From Tunicatimonas pelagia (lineage in GTDB: Bacteria; Bacteroidota; Bacteroidia; Cytophagales; Cyclobacteriaceae): a stretch of DNA of 64,000 bases. Made by a program: the position numbers and the translations under genes. The DNA is taken from the NCBI RefSeq assembly GCF_030506325.1, contig NZ_CP120683.1, positions 6,452,501 to 6,516,500 of the forward strand. The letters run 5' to 3'. Positions 1 through 9,804 of the stretch are shown here, piece after piece (the stretch's first letter is position 1; every line of letters starts with the position of its first letter). The notes below the pieces were generated by a model. It had not been told where the DNA came from. It did no database searches and saw only the letters and a list, made by a program, of their open reading frames with translations.

Positions 1-1613
1 GTGCTCTTAATGCCGCAATGAGTAGTATTTCTTACTATCAACTTGCTAACTCTCAATTAGGCGTTTCATCAGGCTATTTAATACTTGGTGATATATATTC
101 TCGTCAGGAAAATATTTCGCGAGCTTTAAAGTATTATAAACAGTCTATAAAAATATTCAGAGAAGAGCAAGACTCTTCTAGACTCGCTACAGTATTACTA
201 AATACTGGTAATGTCTATCAAGAAAATTATCAATATGACTCTGCATTAAGGTTCATTAGAGAAGCGAAAGTGTTATTCGGTAAACTTCAAATTGAAATAG
301 GAGAGGCTTACGCCACGGGTAACCTTGGTTTATTGGAGATTGAGCAAGGGAATTATATTAGCGGAGAAGAAAATCTGAATGAAGCCATAGCTCGGCTGGA
401 GAAATTTGGAGATAACTACGCAATTGCTGAATACCAATTATCATTATCTAAAATTTACCAGAGCCGGGGAGATACTGTAGCCGCATTAAATTACGCTCAA
501 CAAAGTTGGGAAATGGCTGAGCAGGATGGTTTGCTGGAACAAATGCGGAACGTTAGTGAGCGTTTGGCTTCTATCTACGTACAGCGGGGTGATTATGAGC
601 AAGCCTACCTTCATCAAACCCGTTATCTGAAACTAAAAGATAGTATTAATAATATTGAGGTGGTTCAAAACCTGGCCGATATGCGTACCGAGTTTGAGGT
701 GGCGCAGAAGCAATCGGAAATAGACTTGTTGACGGAGAAACGAAATAGCCAACGAAAGATTCAGGTGGGGCTAATCTTACTATTGTTATTGATTGTGGTA
801 GTGGCTTGGTTATTTTATCGTAGCTATTGCATACAAAAGAAAGCCAATGAACAATTAAACCAGCAGAAGAAAGAGCTGAACGCTAAAAATGAGATGCTAG
901 ATGCCCTGATTGTTACTCGCGAACGCTTCTTTTCAATCATCTCCCACGATCTACGGGGGCCAGTAGGTTCATTTTATAGTCTGGCTAGCATTCTTAAAAT
1001 GCACTTACAAAAGCAAGAATACGTTAATCTGCCACCTATTATTGATCATATAGAAAAGTCAGCTATTCACCTTTCGCTAATGCTGGATAATCTGCTGAAC
1101 TGGGCACTCAATCAGCAGGATGATATTCCTATTCAACCAGAAAAACTGCTAGTAAAAGAAATTACTGATGAAGTAGTTGAAGTTTTTCAAACAGTAGCTC
1201 TTTCTAAAAATATTACCTTAAGCTCTCTGATCGATACTTCGCTCTACGCATGGGTTGACCGGAATGTATTGTTTACCATTATCCGTAATCTAACGAACAA
1301 TGCCCTGAAATTTACCCCTGTAAATGGGGCGGTGACCATTACGGCTCAGCGGTCGGGTGGCGATGTGGTAATTCAGGTAATCGATACAGGTATCGGAATA
1401 TCAGCCGAGAAACTAGAAACGCTTTTCCAACCGCAGGAAGGACAATCTACCTGGGGAACCTCGGGAGAAAAAGGAGTAGGACTAGGGCTACAATTAGTCA
1501 AAGAGTTTACCGATCGAAGTAGCGGAACCATCGATGTGGTCAGCGTTCCCGGTTCAGGTACTACCTTTTCGGTGCGGCTACCAGCTGATCGTAAAGAGAA
1601 AGTAATCGCCTAA
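1..1613 (+). CDS. TPR-repeat sensor histidine kinase (5' end outside window)
   Basis: Membrane sensor kinase. The reading frame is open to the left edge, so the true start lies upstream; the first internal ATG is at 18 and residues are counted from it. Residues 1-210 are tetratricopeptide repeats, probably a periplasmic or extracytoplasmic sensing region. They are followed by a coiled segment, one membrane helix (about 249-267), a linker coil, and a HisKA/HATPase_c core. The phosphoacceptor is His310 in the motif SIISHDLRGP. The N-box is around Asn424-Asn428 (RNLTNNALKF), and the G boxes are DTGIGIS and GVGLGLQLV. All catalytic motifs look intact. No response regulator is adjacent, so the partner is unknown. 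TPR kinases of this layout are common in Bacteroidota. Confident for family, blind for signal. Confidence 0.93.
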   Translation, partial: ALNAAMSSISYYQLANSQLGVSSGYLILGDIYSRQENISRALKYYKQSIKIFREEQDSSRLATVLLNTGNVYQENYQYDSALRFIREAKVLFGKLQIEIGEAYATGNLGLLEIEQGNYISGEENLNEAIARLEKFGDNYAIAEYQLSLSKIYQSRGDTVAALNYAQQSWEMAEQDGLLEQMRNVSERLASIYVQRGDYEQAYLHQTRYLKLKDSINNIEVVQNLADMRTEFEVAQKQSEIDLLTEKRNSQRKIQVGLILLLLLIVVVAWLFYRSYCIQKKANEQLNQQKKELNAKNEMLDALIVTRERFFSIISHDLRGPVGSFYSLASILKMHLQKQEYVNLPPIIDHIEKSAIHLSLMLDNLLNWALNQQDDIPIQPEKLLVKEITDEVVEVFQTVALSKNITLSSLIDTSLYAWVDRNVLFTIIRNLTNNALKFTPVNGAVTITAQRSGGDVVIQVIDTGIGISAEKLETLFQPQEGQSTWGTSGEKGVGLGLQLVKEFTDRSSGTIDVVSVPGSGTTFSVRLPADRKEKVIA

Positions 1614-1645
1614 AACAAGATTTTTCTTAATCGGTTATTGATGCT

Positions 1646-2077
1646 ATGAATCAAGTTACTCCGTCGTGGATGAGTCTAACACTCAAAATTGCTGCCGCCT
1701 ACAATCTTCTGTGGGGCGCTTGGGTAGTGTTGTTTCCCAATCACTTTTTTGAGTTAGTAGGAATGGAGTTACCGCGCCACACCATGATCTGGCAAGGAAT
1801 GGGCATGGTGATCGGTGTCTACGGCTTAGGCTATTGGTGGTCAAGTTTTGATCCGGTACGCCACTGGCCTATTGTGGTAGTGGGTTTTCTAGGTAAAATC
1901 TTTGGCCCCATTGGTTTCGTCTACAATTACTTATTGAGTGAGGTTCCAGCCGCATTTGCCTACACCCTTATTACCAATGACTTCATCTGGTGGGTACCGT
2001 TCTTTCTGATTTTACGAGCAGCGCACCAAGCTGGCTGGCCGTTAACATCATCGGGGTCAAAGCCGGCTAAAGCATGA
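1646..2077 (+). CDS. Small four-helix membrane protein, unknown function
   Basis: A 143-residue hydrophobic protein with about four predicted membrane segments (around 10-32, 45-65, 75-95, 103-125). It begins 32 bp after the histidine kinase stop and could be co-transcribed with it. The aromatic-rich loops, including a WWSSFDP stretch and the fully membrane-embedded layout, suggest an integral inner-membrane protein with no soluble domain. I do not recognise a characterised family; no catalytic motif is visible. The start ATG at 1646 is the only reasonable one. No clear Shine-Dalgarno sequence precedes it, as is usual in this phylum. Confidence 0.75.
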   Translation: MNQVTPSWMSLTLKIAAAYNLLWGAWVVLFPNHFFELVGMELPRHTMIWQGMGMVIGVYGLGYWWSSFDPVRHWPIVVVGFLGKIFGPIGFVYNYLLSEVPAAFAYTLITNDFIWWVPFFLILRAAHQAGWPLTSSGSKPAKA

Positions 2078-2205
2078 AAAGAAGCTGCATACTCTGCTAG
2101 CCTTGGCGAGAAGGATGCCACGAAAGCTACCAAAATACCTGATTTTGTCTAATTTGCCAGCTACACCATGTATCTTGTCGTATTTAATAATCTATTTTTT
2201 TCACG

Positions 2206-3993
2206 ATGCGCCTACGACCAATTCATCTTTTTCCTTACTTAGCCTTATGCATTCTTCTAAGCTGTACTTCCCCTCAGGAAGAAGCTGCTGAAGAGGAATC
2301 GCGTCCCAATGTGCTACTAATCCTGACCGATGATCAGGGCTGGGGCGACTTAGGTGTACACGGTAATCCGATAATTCAAACTCCAGTGTTGGATGATTTT
2401 GCCCGCAACGGAGTGCAGATCAAAAATTTCTACGTAAGTCCATTGTGCGCCCCCACCCGGGCTAGTCTGCTCACTGGACGTTATCACCTGCGAACCGGGA
2501 CGCGCTGGGTATCCGATGGTTTGGAAAACATGAATCCGGAAGAAATCACGTTAGCCGAAATGTTCCAGTCGGCGGACTACGCTACGGGCTGTTTTGGTAA
2601 GTGGCACAATGGAGCACATTTCCCATTTCATCCCAATCAGCAGGGCTTCGATGAGTTTTTTGGTTTTTGTGCCGGTCACTGGAATAACTACTTCAATACT
2701 ACTTTGCAACATAACAGTGAGCCATTTCTGACCGAAGGCTACATCACTGACGTGCTAACTGACCAGGCCATTAATTTTATAGAACAAGCGAAGGGCGAAC
2801 CCTTTTTCTGCTACGTACCCTACAATGTTCCGCACGGCCCGTTTCAGGTTCCTGACGAGTATTTTGATAAATACTACGATCAATTGGATACTATGCAAGA
2901 CGAGACCGAGCGAAATAAGCTAGCAGCCGTCTACGGGATGTGCGAAAATATGGATGCTAACGTCGGGCGATTATTATCTTCTCTAGAGAAACATGGAGTC
3001 CGGGATAATACGATTGTCATTTTCCTAACCGACAATGGTCCCAACGGTAGTCGGTATAACGGTGGGATGCGCGGAACCAAAGGCTCAACCCACGAAGGCG
3101 GAACTCGGGTTCCCTTTTTTGTGCAGTGGCCCACAAATCTTCCCAGCGGAAGCACAGTGGACGGACTAGCGGCTCACATAGATATACTGCCTACTCTGGC
3201 TGGACTCTGCGAAATACAATTACCTAATCGGGAGATAGACGGAATAAATCTGACTGATAGGTTGGTAGAGGCTAACGCAACTATTCCGGATCGAACCCTC
3301 TTTTTTCAGCAGTCAGATCGAGAGCTGTTACCACAAAGGGGGGCAGTTAGAACAAACGAGTATCGGTTGGTGAATTACCCTAATTACACCGGATTATACA
3401 ATCTTCAGGTCGATCCTGATGAGTCAGAAGATCTGAGCCAGGAATTTCCCCAGTTGTACGATAGTTTGATGGCGGTGTACAACGAATGGTTTGAGCAGAT
3501 GAAATCAGAAACGGTGGATATGACAACTATCCCTATCGGGTTTAAGGCGCAAACACAAGCCGTACTGCCCGCCCACGAAAGTTACTTTTCTGGGAATGTC
3601 TCCTTTAAAGAAGGACACGGCTGGGCGCACGACTGGCTGGTAAATTGGACAAGCCCTGACGACCGTATTCATTGGGATGTGGAAGTACAGTCTCCAGTTA
3701 CGTACCAAGTCTATCTCTCTTACACCGTTCCCGAATCCGACGCTGGGGCAGTTATTCAACTTGAGGCTGGCGATAATTCATTAGTTGATACTTTATCCAC
3801 TGCTTTTGACCCAGCGTATATCCCCAGCCCCGACCGAATTCAGCGAATTGAAGTTTACGAAAAAGAATGGGCTAAAACCTACTTGGGCGATATTACATTA
3901 CAACCCAGTTCACAAACGCTTACTTTACTTGCTAAACAAATAGCGGGTAGCCAAGTGGCTGAAGTGAAAGGGCTGGTTTTAGAGAGGAAGTGA
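2206..3993 (+). CDS. Arylsulfatase-type lipoprotein (S1 sulfatase family)
   Basis: Hydrolyses sulfate esters, most likely on sulfated polysaccharide fragments. The first 20 residues form a lipoprotein signal ending LLSC, so it should be anchored by Cys20. The metal-binding start of the fold is seen in LLILTDDQGWGDLG. The sulfatase signature is C81-A-P-T-R85, where the Cys must be oxidised to formylglycine by an anaerobic-type maturase or FGE; neither is encoded in this window. A second conserved region contains GKWHNG and FLTDNGPNG. Length (595 residues) is at the upper end for the family. The C-terminal 130 residues after the sulfatase fold look like an extra beta domain. Substrate cannot be told from sequence alone. 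Confidence 0.93.
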   Translation: MRLRPIHLFPYLALCILLSCTSPQEEAAEEESRPNVLLILTDDQGWGDLGVHGNPIIQTPVLDDFARNGVQIKNFYVSPLCAPTRASLLTGRYHLRTGTRWVSDGLENMNPEEITLAEMFQSADYATGCFGKWHNGAHFPFHPNQQGFDEFFGFCAGHWNNYFNTTLQHNSEPFLTEGYITDVLTDQAINFIEQAKGEPFFCYVPYNVPHGPFQVPDEYFDKYYDQLDTMQDETERNKLAAVYGMCENMDANVGRLLSSLEKHGVRDNTIVIFLTDNGPNGSRYNGGMRGTKGSTHEGGTRVPFFVQWPTNLPSGSTVDGLAAHIDILPTLAGLCEIQLPNREIDGINLTDRLVEANATIPDRTLFFQQSDRELLPQRGAVRTNEYRLVNYPNYTGLYNLQVDPDESEDLSQEFPQLYDSLMAVYNEWFEQMKSETVDMTTIPIGFKAQTQAVLPAHESYFSGNVSFKEGHGWAHDWLVNWTSPDDRIHWDVEVQSPVTYQVYLSYTVPESDAGAVIQLEAGDNSLVDTLSTAFDPAYIPSPDRIQRIEVYEKEWAKTYLGDITLQPSSQTLTLLAKQIAGSQVAEVKGLVLERK

Positions 3994-4034
3994 TCACGTT
4001 AGTTTGCGACACTATGAGGTAGTATTTCATTTGA

Positions 4035-4529
4035 CTAAGCCGATTGCGCTTTTTCAGAACGCACTTGGTAGATACGGATAATCTCGGCAATGGCTCTGCG
4101 CTTGCGATAATAAGAGACAAGTTGTACTACCATAATGTAGCTGAACACTGAAATTAGAGCAGCTAATACACTGTTTCCGACCAGAAATGCTTGGGTATGC
4201 CGAGTGAGCAATGTAATCCAAGATTCTTCAATTACCGTAGGGGCTGATCGGTTGAGTAGTACGCTACCTAGCCAATAGCTGGCGTAATACACCGGAAGCT
4301 GAAGAAGCGGATTCCACATGGTTATGGCTAAAACCATCGCGATTTTGTTCAGCATCCGAAATACGAGGATCAGCAATAAGCCTATAAAAATTCCAAAGCC
4401 AGGGGTGGGGAGAATAGCAATCAACGTACCTAGTGAGAAACTTAGAGCGATAGCCTGACTACTGCTTTCGGGCTGAATTAGTCGTTCAATAAATTGCACT
4501 ATTTTCTCTCTTACTACCGCTTTGTTCAT
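4035..4529 (-). CDS. DUF2062 family membrane protein
   Basis: A 164-residue inner-membrane protein. It carries the DUF2062 pattern: an N-terminal amphipathic stretch, then SLGTLIAILPTPGFG, a helix pair, and the signature MWNPLLQLPVYY. Around three to four membrane helices are expected. In other bacteria DUF2062 is sometimes fused to glycosyltransferases; here it stands alone. It is convergent with the sulfatase (41 bp apart) and divergent from rarA. Function is unknown; the family call is good. Confidence 0.85.
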   Translation of the reverse strand: MNKAVVREKIVQFIERLIQPESSSQAIALSFSLGTLIAILPTPGFGIFIGLLLILVFRMLNKIAMVLAITMWNPLLQLPVYYASYWLGSVLLNRSAPTVIEESWITLLTRHTQAFLVGNSVLAALISVFSYIMVVQLVSYYRKRRAIAEIIRIYQVRSEKAQSA

Positions 4530-4622
4530 TGGGATTTTTCTTACTACAATACTAACAATTGATAAGCGATTTATTTTTTGCTTTTTAGTGAATATCTAAC
4601 TTGCGTAACGTCTCAATTATTA

Positions 4623-5891
4623 ATGATGAACCGTCAAATTCCACTGGCCGAACGGCTACGCCCTCAAACGCTAGATGATGTAGTTGCCCAATCTCACCTC
4701 ACGGGTTCGCAGGGTGTTTTGCGGGCAATGATCGAGCAGGGTAATCTAGCGTCGCTAATATTTTGGGGGCCGCCCGGGACTGGCAAAACTACTTTAGCTC
4801 GTATTGTTTCTCAGGAGTCAAGGCGGGAATTCTTTCAGCTCAGTGCCATTCAAGCGGGGGTGAAGGAGGTGCGCGAGGCTATTCAACGTTCTAAGATGTA
4901 CGGAGGCGCTATTCTATTCATCGACGAAATTCATCGCTTTAATAAGTCGCAACAGGATGCTTTATTACATGCGGTGGAAGATGGAACTATAACGCTCATC
5001 GGCGCAACCACTGAAAATCCCTCCTTCGAGATAAACCCCGCGTTACTTTCTCGCTGTCAGGTGTACACATTAAACGCCCTTACCGAAGATGACTTACGAA
5101 AATTATTAGCGCGAGCCTTTCAGCAAGATACGTTTTTGCAAATCAAGAACATTGAATTAAAGGAAACCCAGGCCCTATTCAATCTTTCGGGCGGTGATGC
5201 CCGGCGGTTGCTAAATTTGGTTGACCTGATTGTTTCTGCTACTGAAAGTGATTTGATTGAAATTACCAATGAGGTTGTAACCAAGCTGGCTCAGACTCGA
5301 CTAGCTCGCTACGAAAAAGGCGGAGAGCTTCACTACGACTTGATTTCTGCCTTTATAAAATCAGTACGGGGTAGCGATCCGAATGCGGCACTCTACTATA
5401 TGGTGCGAATGCTGGCAGGAGGAGAAGACCCCAAATTCATCGCTCGTCGACTAATTATTCTGGCTTCGGAAGACGTGGGAAATGCCAATCCGACCGGGTT
5501 GGTGTTGGCAACCAATTGTTTTCAGGCAGTATCCATGATCGGAATGCCGGAAGCTGAGATAGTGTTGGCACAGTGTACTACCTACTTAGCAAGTTCGCCT
5601 AAGAGCAATGCTAGTTACGCTGGTTTACGCCAAGCGCAGGCTTTGGTGAGAAAAACCGGTGATCTTCCGGTGCCGCTTCATCTGCGTAATGCTCCTACTA
5701 AACTAATGAAGTCGTTAGACTACGGCAAAAATTACCAATACGCTCATGATTACGACCAGAGCTTTGTGGCGCAGGAGTTTTTACCAGAGGCTCTATCGAG
5801 AACTACTTTTTACCAACCCGGCCAGAACGCTCGGGAGAACGAATTGAGAAAACGCTTAAAGCAATTGTGGGGCGATCATTACAAGTATTAG
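4623..5891 (+). CDS. rarA: Replication-associated recombination protein A (AAA+ ATPase)
   Basis: Clamp-loader-like AAA+ ATPase that acts at stalled replication forks (RarA/MgsA; eukaryotic WRNIP1 relative). From the ATG at 4623 the product is 422 residues, the usual family length. The opening [18 protein letters not shown] is typical. Walker A is GPPGTGKT at about 49-56, Walker B is DEIHRF at about 101-106, sensor 1 is in [10 protein letters not shown], and the arginine finger is in LLSRCQVY. The C-terminal MgsA helical domain, with [11 protein letters not shown], follows. An upstream in-frame TTG at 4578 would add 15 residues of unlikely sequence, so the double ATG at 4623/4626 is preferred. 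Confidence 0.95.
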   Translation: MMNRQIPLAERLRPQTLDDVVAQSHLTGSQGVLRAMIEQGNLASLIFWGPPGTGKTTLARIVSQESRREFFQLSAIQAGVKEVREAIQRSKMYGGAILFIDEIHRFNKSQQDALLHAVEDGTITLIGATTENPSFEINPALLSRCQVYTLNALTEDDLRKLLARAFQQDTFLQIKNIELKETQALFNLSGGDARRLLNLVDLIVSATESDLIEITNEVVTKLAQTRLARYEKGGELHYDLISAFIKSVRGSDPNAALYYMVRMLAGGEDPKFIARRLIILASEDVGNANPTGLVLATNCFQAVSMIGMPEAEIVLAQCTTYLASSPKSNASYAGLRQAQALVRKTGDLPVPLHLRNAPTKLMKSLDYGKNYQYAHDYDQSFVAQEFLPEALSRTTFYQPGQNARENELRKRLKQLWGDHYKY

Positions 5892-5902
5892 AGCGGGCTT
5901 TA

Positions 5903-8900
5903 CTAAGGTAAATTGATGGAAGGTTGCTGGGCAAGATTATTCAAACGGTACACCTGGAGTGAGTCGTTATTGCTAGCAATAATCCAAGAAGTCTCATTCG
6001 TGTTCTGGGTAAAAGGAACAATAGCTTTGGCATCCGTATCTACGAAAAAGCCACTCTCGGACAGACTCACTGAATGAAAGTCGCCTTGCCCATCTCCCAA
6101 GAAAACCCACCCAATTGAGGCGTCGAACCAGCCGTGTTGCGTTTCTGGAGCGTAGGAGTTTCCTACGGCTACTACGTCCAAGTTACCATCCTGATTAACA
6201 TCAGCCACCGACATAGCATTAATGGGGGCGATTTGCGCGCGAACAGGTAGCTCGCGAGATTGAAACTTATTGTTACCAAGGTTTTCCAGATAACAGCTAG
6301 TCATCATCACGCTTTCTAGTATTTCAGCCTCAGCCAATTCTTTGGTAGTAAAAACTTCGTTAAATGAAGTAAGGGCGTAGCTATTGTAATCAGAAAACCG
6401 CTTACGCATCCCAACTAACTGATCGATAAGCTGCCCCCTCGAGTGGGCGGCATACTCTTTTCCTTGAATATAATAGCTCAAAATGGGATCAATACTGCCG
6501 TTTTGGTCGTAATCGCTGATGTATAATCGGATAGGCTCTTCTTCTGAAAACTTATACTTGGTGTTCCAACCAATGTTACCCGCCAGGTAATCAGTATCAC
6601 CGTCGTTATCAAAATCGCCCTGAGCTAGGCTACTCCACCAACCGGAAGTATTGAGCAACCCAGTATTATCAGTTACGTTACTAAAAGTACCATGCTGGTT
6701 TTCCAGAAAAGTGAGTGGCATCCATTCTCCGCTAAGGAGTAAATCTGGTTGCTGGTCTTGATTAAAGTCAGTCCACAGCACGCTGGTAACTAAGCCAAAT
6801 TGCTGTAGCACTGGAGCCACTTCAGCCGTGACATCCACAAATTTTCCGTTCCGATTTTCTAAAATATAGCTGGAGGCAGCTAACGGATACTGCTGGGGAA
6901 TGAGTCTGCCTCCTACAAATAAATCTAGGTCACCATCTTGATCGTAATCCGAGGCAGCTACACAAGAACCACTGGTAAAGAATGTCGGAAGTGCGGTAGA
7001 ATCGTAGGTGAAACTTCCGGTGCCATCATTCCGATACAAGCGATCAAGATAAGCCGGGTGGTTCTCATTAAATTCATTACCGCCACTTACTACGTATAAA
7101 TCTAAGTTTCCGTCCTGATCGGGATCAAATAATATTGCATCCAGATCTTCACTTTGGGTGTGTTGCGCTAAGTCTTGCTGAAGAAATTCGCCATTAGCCT
7201 GCTGTAAAAAGAAAGCCCCGGACTGATTCGTAGCTCCCCCCACAAAAAAATCCTCCAACCCATCGCCATTGACATCGCCAACTGCCAACCCAGGGCCTTC
7301 TCTAGAAAAGCTTCGGTGTAGCAGCGGTTGATAGTTAAAATCATTGAAAGCAGCCTCCTGGTGCTTCCATTCCAAGCTCATTGAGTCAGTGACTTCAATA
7401 AGTAGGGGAGGGGGGGGGCTGATTTTTTCTGATGGCTTTCTGGGAGAGGCATCCTGATAAGATACTGAAAGTTGCTGATTAATGGTCACGTTGTACAAAC
7501 GCTGCACTCGATTATCGGGCCACAGTATCACCAGACTATCTACCACGGAGGTACTACCTAAACCAAAGTGGACATTAGCCTCTACGGTAGATTTATACCC
7601 TCGGTAGGGCACATGATAATGATACTGAGTTTGACTGCCAGAGTGTAGTTGGATAACTGCTTGAAACCCATAAGGATTATTGGAAGGTCCCGTTAAGCTA
7701 ACTCGCAGAAAATTATGCTTCCCATCTTGTGGAATGTGATTTTCGTAGATAAAGGCATTTTCATTGATGTTATTCATAACTAAATCCAAATCACCGTCTT
7801 GATCCAGGTCGGCGAACGCTGTTCCGTTAGTAAACGAAGGTTCTCGCATGCCCCAGGCTTCCGATACATCGGAGAAGAGTAAGGTGCTGCTGGAATCGCC
7901 TCCGTTGTTTCGATAAACGTAATTATGCACTTTAGCCTCTTTGAGCATTTCAGTTAATGCCAAAGATTTGTTGTGTTTGGCTTCCGCCGTTCCGAACTGG
8001 GAAGAGGCACTCAAGTACGTGATGAAATCAAGGTTGGTAACATCTTTTACGTAGCCATTGGTGATGAGCAAATCGCGGTAACCGTCGTTGTCATAGTCAG
8101 CAAATAAAGCACTCCAGCTCCAATCGGTAGCGTGTACTCCGGCTAGTTGCCCAATTTCGCTGAAAGAAGGATGCCCGGAAGGAGTAAAGCCGTTATGCAT
8201 CTGGAGGGTGTTGCGTACGTACTGGGGAGTATAACCGTAGCCCAGGTTTATTTGAAAACGGTCATAACTTGGTTTGCCGAGCATGGTCTTTTGGCGGTAG
8301 TTATCTTCGGGCAGCATGTCCAATACCATAATATCCACTAACCCATCGTTATTAAAATCGGCTACATCGGTACCCATGCCGTTGTGAGAATGATGTTTTA
8401 GGTATTCTCCCGCTCGGTCCGTAAAGGTGCCATCGCCATTGTTAATCCACATCAAGTCATTGGTAATAAAATCGTTAGCTACGTAAATGTCAGGGTAGCC
8501 GTCTTGGTTAAAGTCGTTAATGCCCACTCCCAAGCCATAGCCTTCAATCAGGATACCGGCTTCCCTGCTTACTTCGGTAAAAGCGATTGATTTGCCCGAT
8601 GAGTCATTGCGGTAAAGTTTATCAGTACTGATTCCTCCACCATTAGTATTTTTCTTTCGGGCAAGGTTATGGTTAAACGTCTCCATGCCGTTGGTGAGCA
8701 GGTACATATCCAGATCACCGTCCAGATCGTAGTCAAAAAAGGCAGCTTGGGTAGAATACCCCGCATCATTTAGATTAAATTTGGCAGCTTGGTCAATGAA
8801 GGTGGGAATGCCTTCGTCGTTTACACCCTGATTGATGAAGAAGTAGTTACGACTAAGGGTTGAATCGAATTTACTGGCTACGCATACGTAAATATCGAGC

Positions 8901-9271
8901 CAATTGTCCTGATTAATATCAACCATCGCTACGCCAGTAGCCCAGCGACTTGTGGTTGTACCCGATACTTCGGTAATATCGTCAAACTGAAGCTCACCGC
9001 GGTTCAGGTACAGTTGGCTGGATACTTGGTTACCGGCAAAAAAGAGATCGTCCAGACCGTCGTTGTTAATATCTCCTACGCCCACTCCGCCACCGTTGTA
9101 CAGATAGGCGTAGTCAATTACGTTAAGAGAGTCATTCTCCGCAATGGCGTTGGTAAAATGAATGCCGGTTTGTTCGGGAGGCAGTAGTTGAAAAACGGCT
9201 GATTGCCTCGATTGGCAGTTGGTTAGAAATACGCAGGAGCAAATTATCCCAATCAGGATTTTATAGGTCAT
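5903..9271 (-). CDS. Large FG-GAP/VCBS repeat lipoprotein with ASPIC/UnbV domain
   Basis: An 1122-residue surface lipoprotein: the signal ends FLTNC with Cys19. Two long blocks of FG-GAP/VCBS repeats with calcium-loop motifs of the type DxNxDGxxD (for example DINNDGLDD and DYDLDGDLD) should fold as beta-propellers. Between them, around residues 540-610, is an ASPIC/UnbV segment with HFGLG and ILWPDNR. Such proteins are often linked to SusC/SusD loci in Bacteroidota, but this copy stands alone, ending 11 bp from rarA in convergent orientation. A run of nine C on the coding strand (about 7411-7418 in the plus numbering) encodes a Pro-rich hinge. Role: probably carbohydrate or surface binding, by inference. 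Confidence 0.9.
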   Translation of the reverse strand: MTYKILIGIICSCVFLTNCQSRQSAVFQLLPPEQTGIHFTNAIAENDSLNVIDYAYLYNGGGVGVGDINNDGLDDLFFAGNQVSSQLYLNRGELQFDDITEVSGTTTSRWATGVAMVDINQDNWLDIYVCVASKFDSTLSRNYFFINQGVNDEGIPTFIDQAAKFNLNDAGYSTQAAFFDYDLDGDLDMYLLTNGMETFNHNLARKKNTNGGGISTDKLYRNDSSGKSIAFTEVSREAGILIEGYGLGVGINDFNQDGYPDIYVANDFITNDLMWINNGDGTFTDRAGEYLKHHSHNGMGTDVADFNNDGLVDIMVLDMLPEDNYRQKTMLGKPSYDRFQINLGYGYTPQYVRNTLQMHNGFTPSGHPSFSEIGQLAGVHATDWSWSALFADYDNDGYRDLLITNGYVKDVTNLDFITYLSASSQFGTAEAKHNKSLALTEMLKEAKVHNYVYRNNGGDSSSTLLFSDVSEAWGMREPSFTNGTAFADLDQDGDLDLVMNNINENAFIYENHIPQDGKHNFLRVSLTGPSNNPYGFQAVIQLHSGSQTQYHYHVPYRGYKSTVEANVHFGLGSTSVVDSLVILWPDNRVQRLYNVTINQQLSVSYQDASPRKPSEKISPPPPLLIEVTDSMSLEWKHQEAAFNDFNYQPLLHRSFSREGPGLAVGDVNGDGLEDFFVGGATNQSGAFFLQQANGEFLQQDLAQHTQSEDLDAILFDPDQDGNLDLYVVSGGNEFNENHPAYLDRLYRNDGTGSFTYDSTALPTFFTSGSCVAASDYDQDGDLDLFVGGRLIPQQYPLAASSYILENRNGKFVDVTAEVAPVLQQFGLVTSVLWTDFNQDQQPDLLLSGEWMPLTFLENQHGTFSNVTDNTGLLNTSGWWSSLAQGDFDNDGDTDYLAGNIGWNTKYKFSEEEPIRLYISDYDQNGSIDPILSYYIQGKEYAAHSRGQLIDQLVGMRKRFSDYNSYALTSFNEVFTTKELAEAEILESVMMTSCYLENLGNNKFQSRELPVRAQIAPINAMSVADVNQDGNLDVVAVGNSYAPETQHGWFDASIGWVFLGDGQGDFHSVSLSESGFFVDTDAKAIVPFTQNTNETSWIIASNNDSLQVYRLNNLAQQPSINLP

Positions 9272-9393
9272 TTCGAGCTAAGTGACGGTGTTTCTTAATC
9301 CGAAATGTACGAAAAATCTGGGATGACTAACGCGCTGCGTTTGCTTTCCTTCGCCGCTAATAGAAAAAGGGTAGGCTAAGATTGGCCTTAGGT

Positions 9394-9786
9394 TTAGGCG
9401 GGAAACAGCTCTTCTAACTCGGCAATACCGTACTGAATATCTTGAACAACCACACTCACCAACGCAGGAACCGAAGATAAGTCAGATGATTCTTTGCAGT
9501 TTTGCTCGATGGTTTTGATCCGCTCTAATGTCGGTTTTAATCCCACAAACTGAAGCGATGGTTTCAACTGATGAGCCGCTTGCCCCACTTCATGCCAATT
9601 AGATTGGGCACAACTTGTTTGCAAGCGTTCTAGTGTGTTGGGAGCATCGTTTACAAAAGTTGTCACGATTGAGGTCATAAAATCCCGATCGCCCCCAGTA
9701 ATTTCTTTAAGATACGTTAGATCAACACTAATACTAGGGCTGCTAACGGTCTGATTAATTTTATCTACGGGTTCCATAATACGCAT
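9394..9786 (-). CDS. Hpt (histidine phosphotransfer) domain protein
   Basis: A 130-residue stand-alone histidine phosphotransfer protein. The four-helix Hpt signature AAHQLKPSLQFVG is present, giving His72 as the phosphorylated residue. It lies 18 bp downstream of the sigma-54 response regulator on the same strand and is probably co-transcribed, which suggests that it passes phosphate to that receiver from a hybrid kinase encoded elsewhere. An alternative start at the fourth codon (Met4) would remove three residues and is equally possible. Confidence 0.88.
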   Translation of the reverse strand: MRIMEPVDKINQTVSSPSISVDLTYLKEITGGDRDFMTSIVTTFVNDAPNTLERLQTSCAQSNWHEVGQAAHQLKPSLQFVGLKPTLERIKTIEQNCKESSDLSSVPALVSVVVQDIQYGIAELEELFPA

Positions 9787-9804
9787 ATTTTTACATCAGT
9801 GATA

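Noticed and set aside
2103-2291. 62-codon open frame before the sulfatase
   Set aside because: It overlaps the sulfatase start out of frame and lacks protein-like character; the sulfatase signal peptide is the real gene start.
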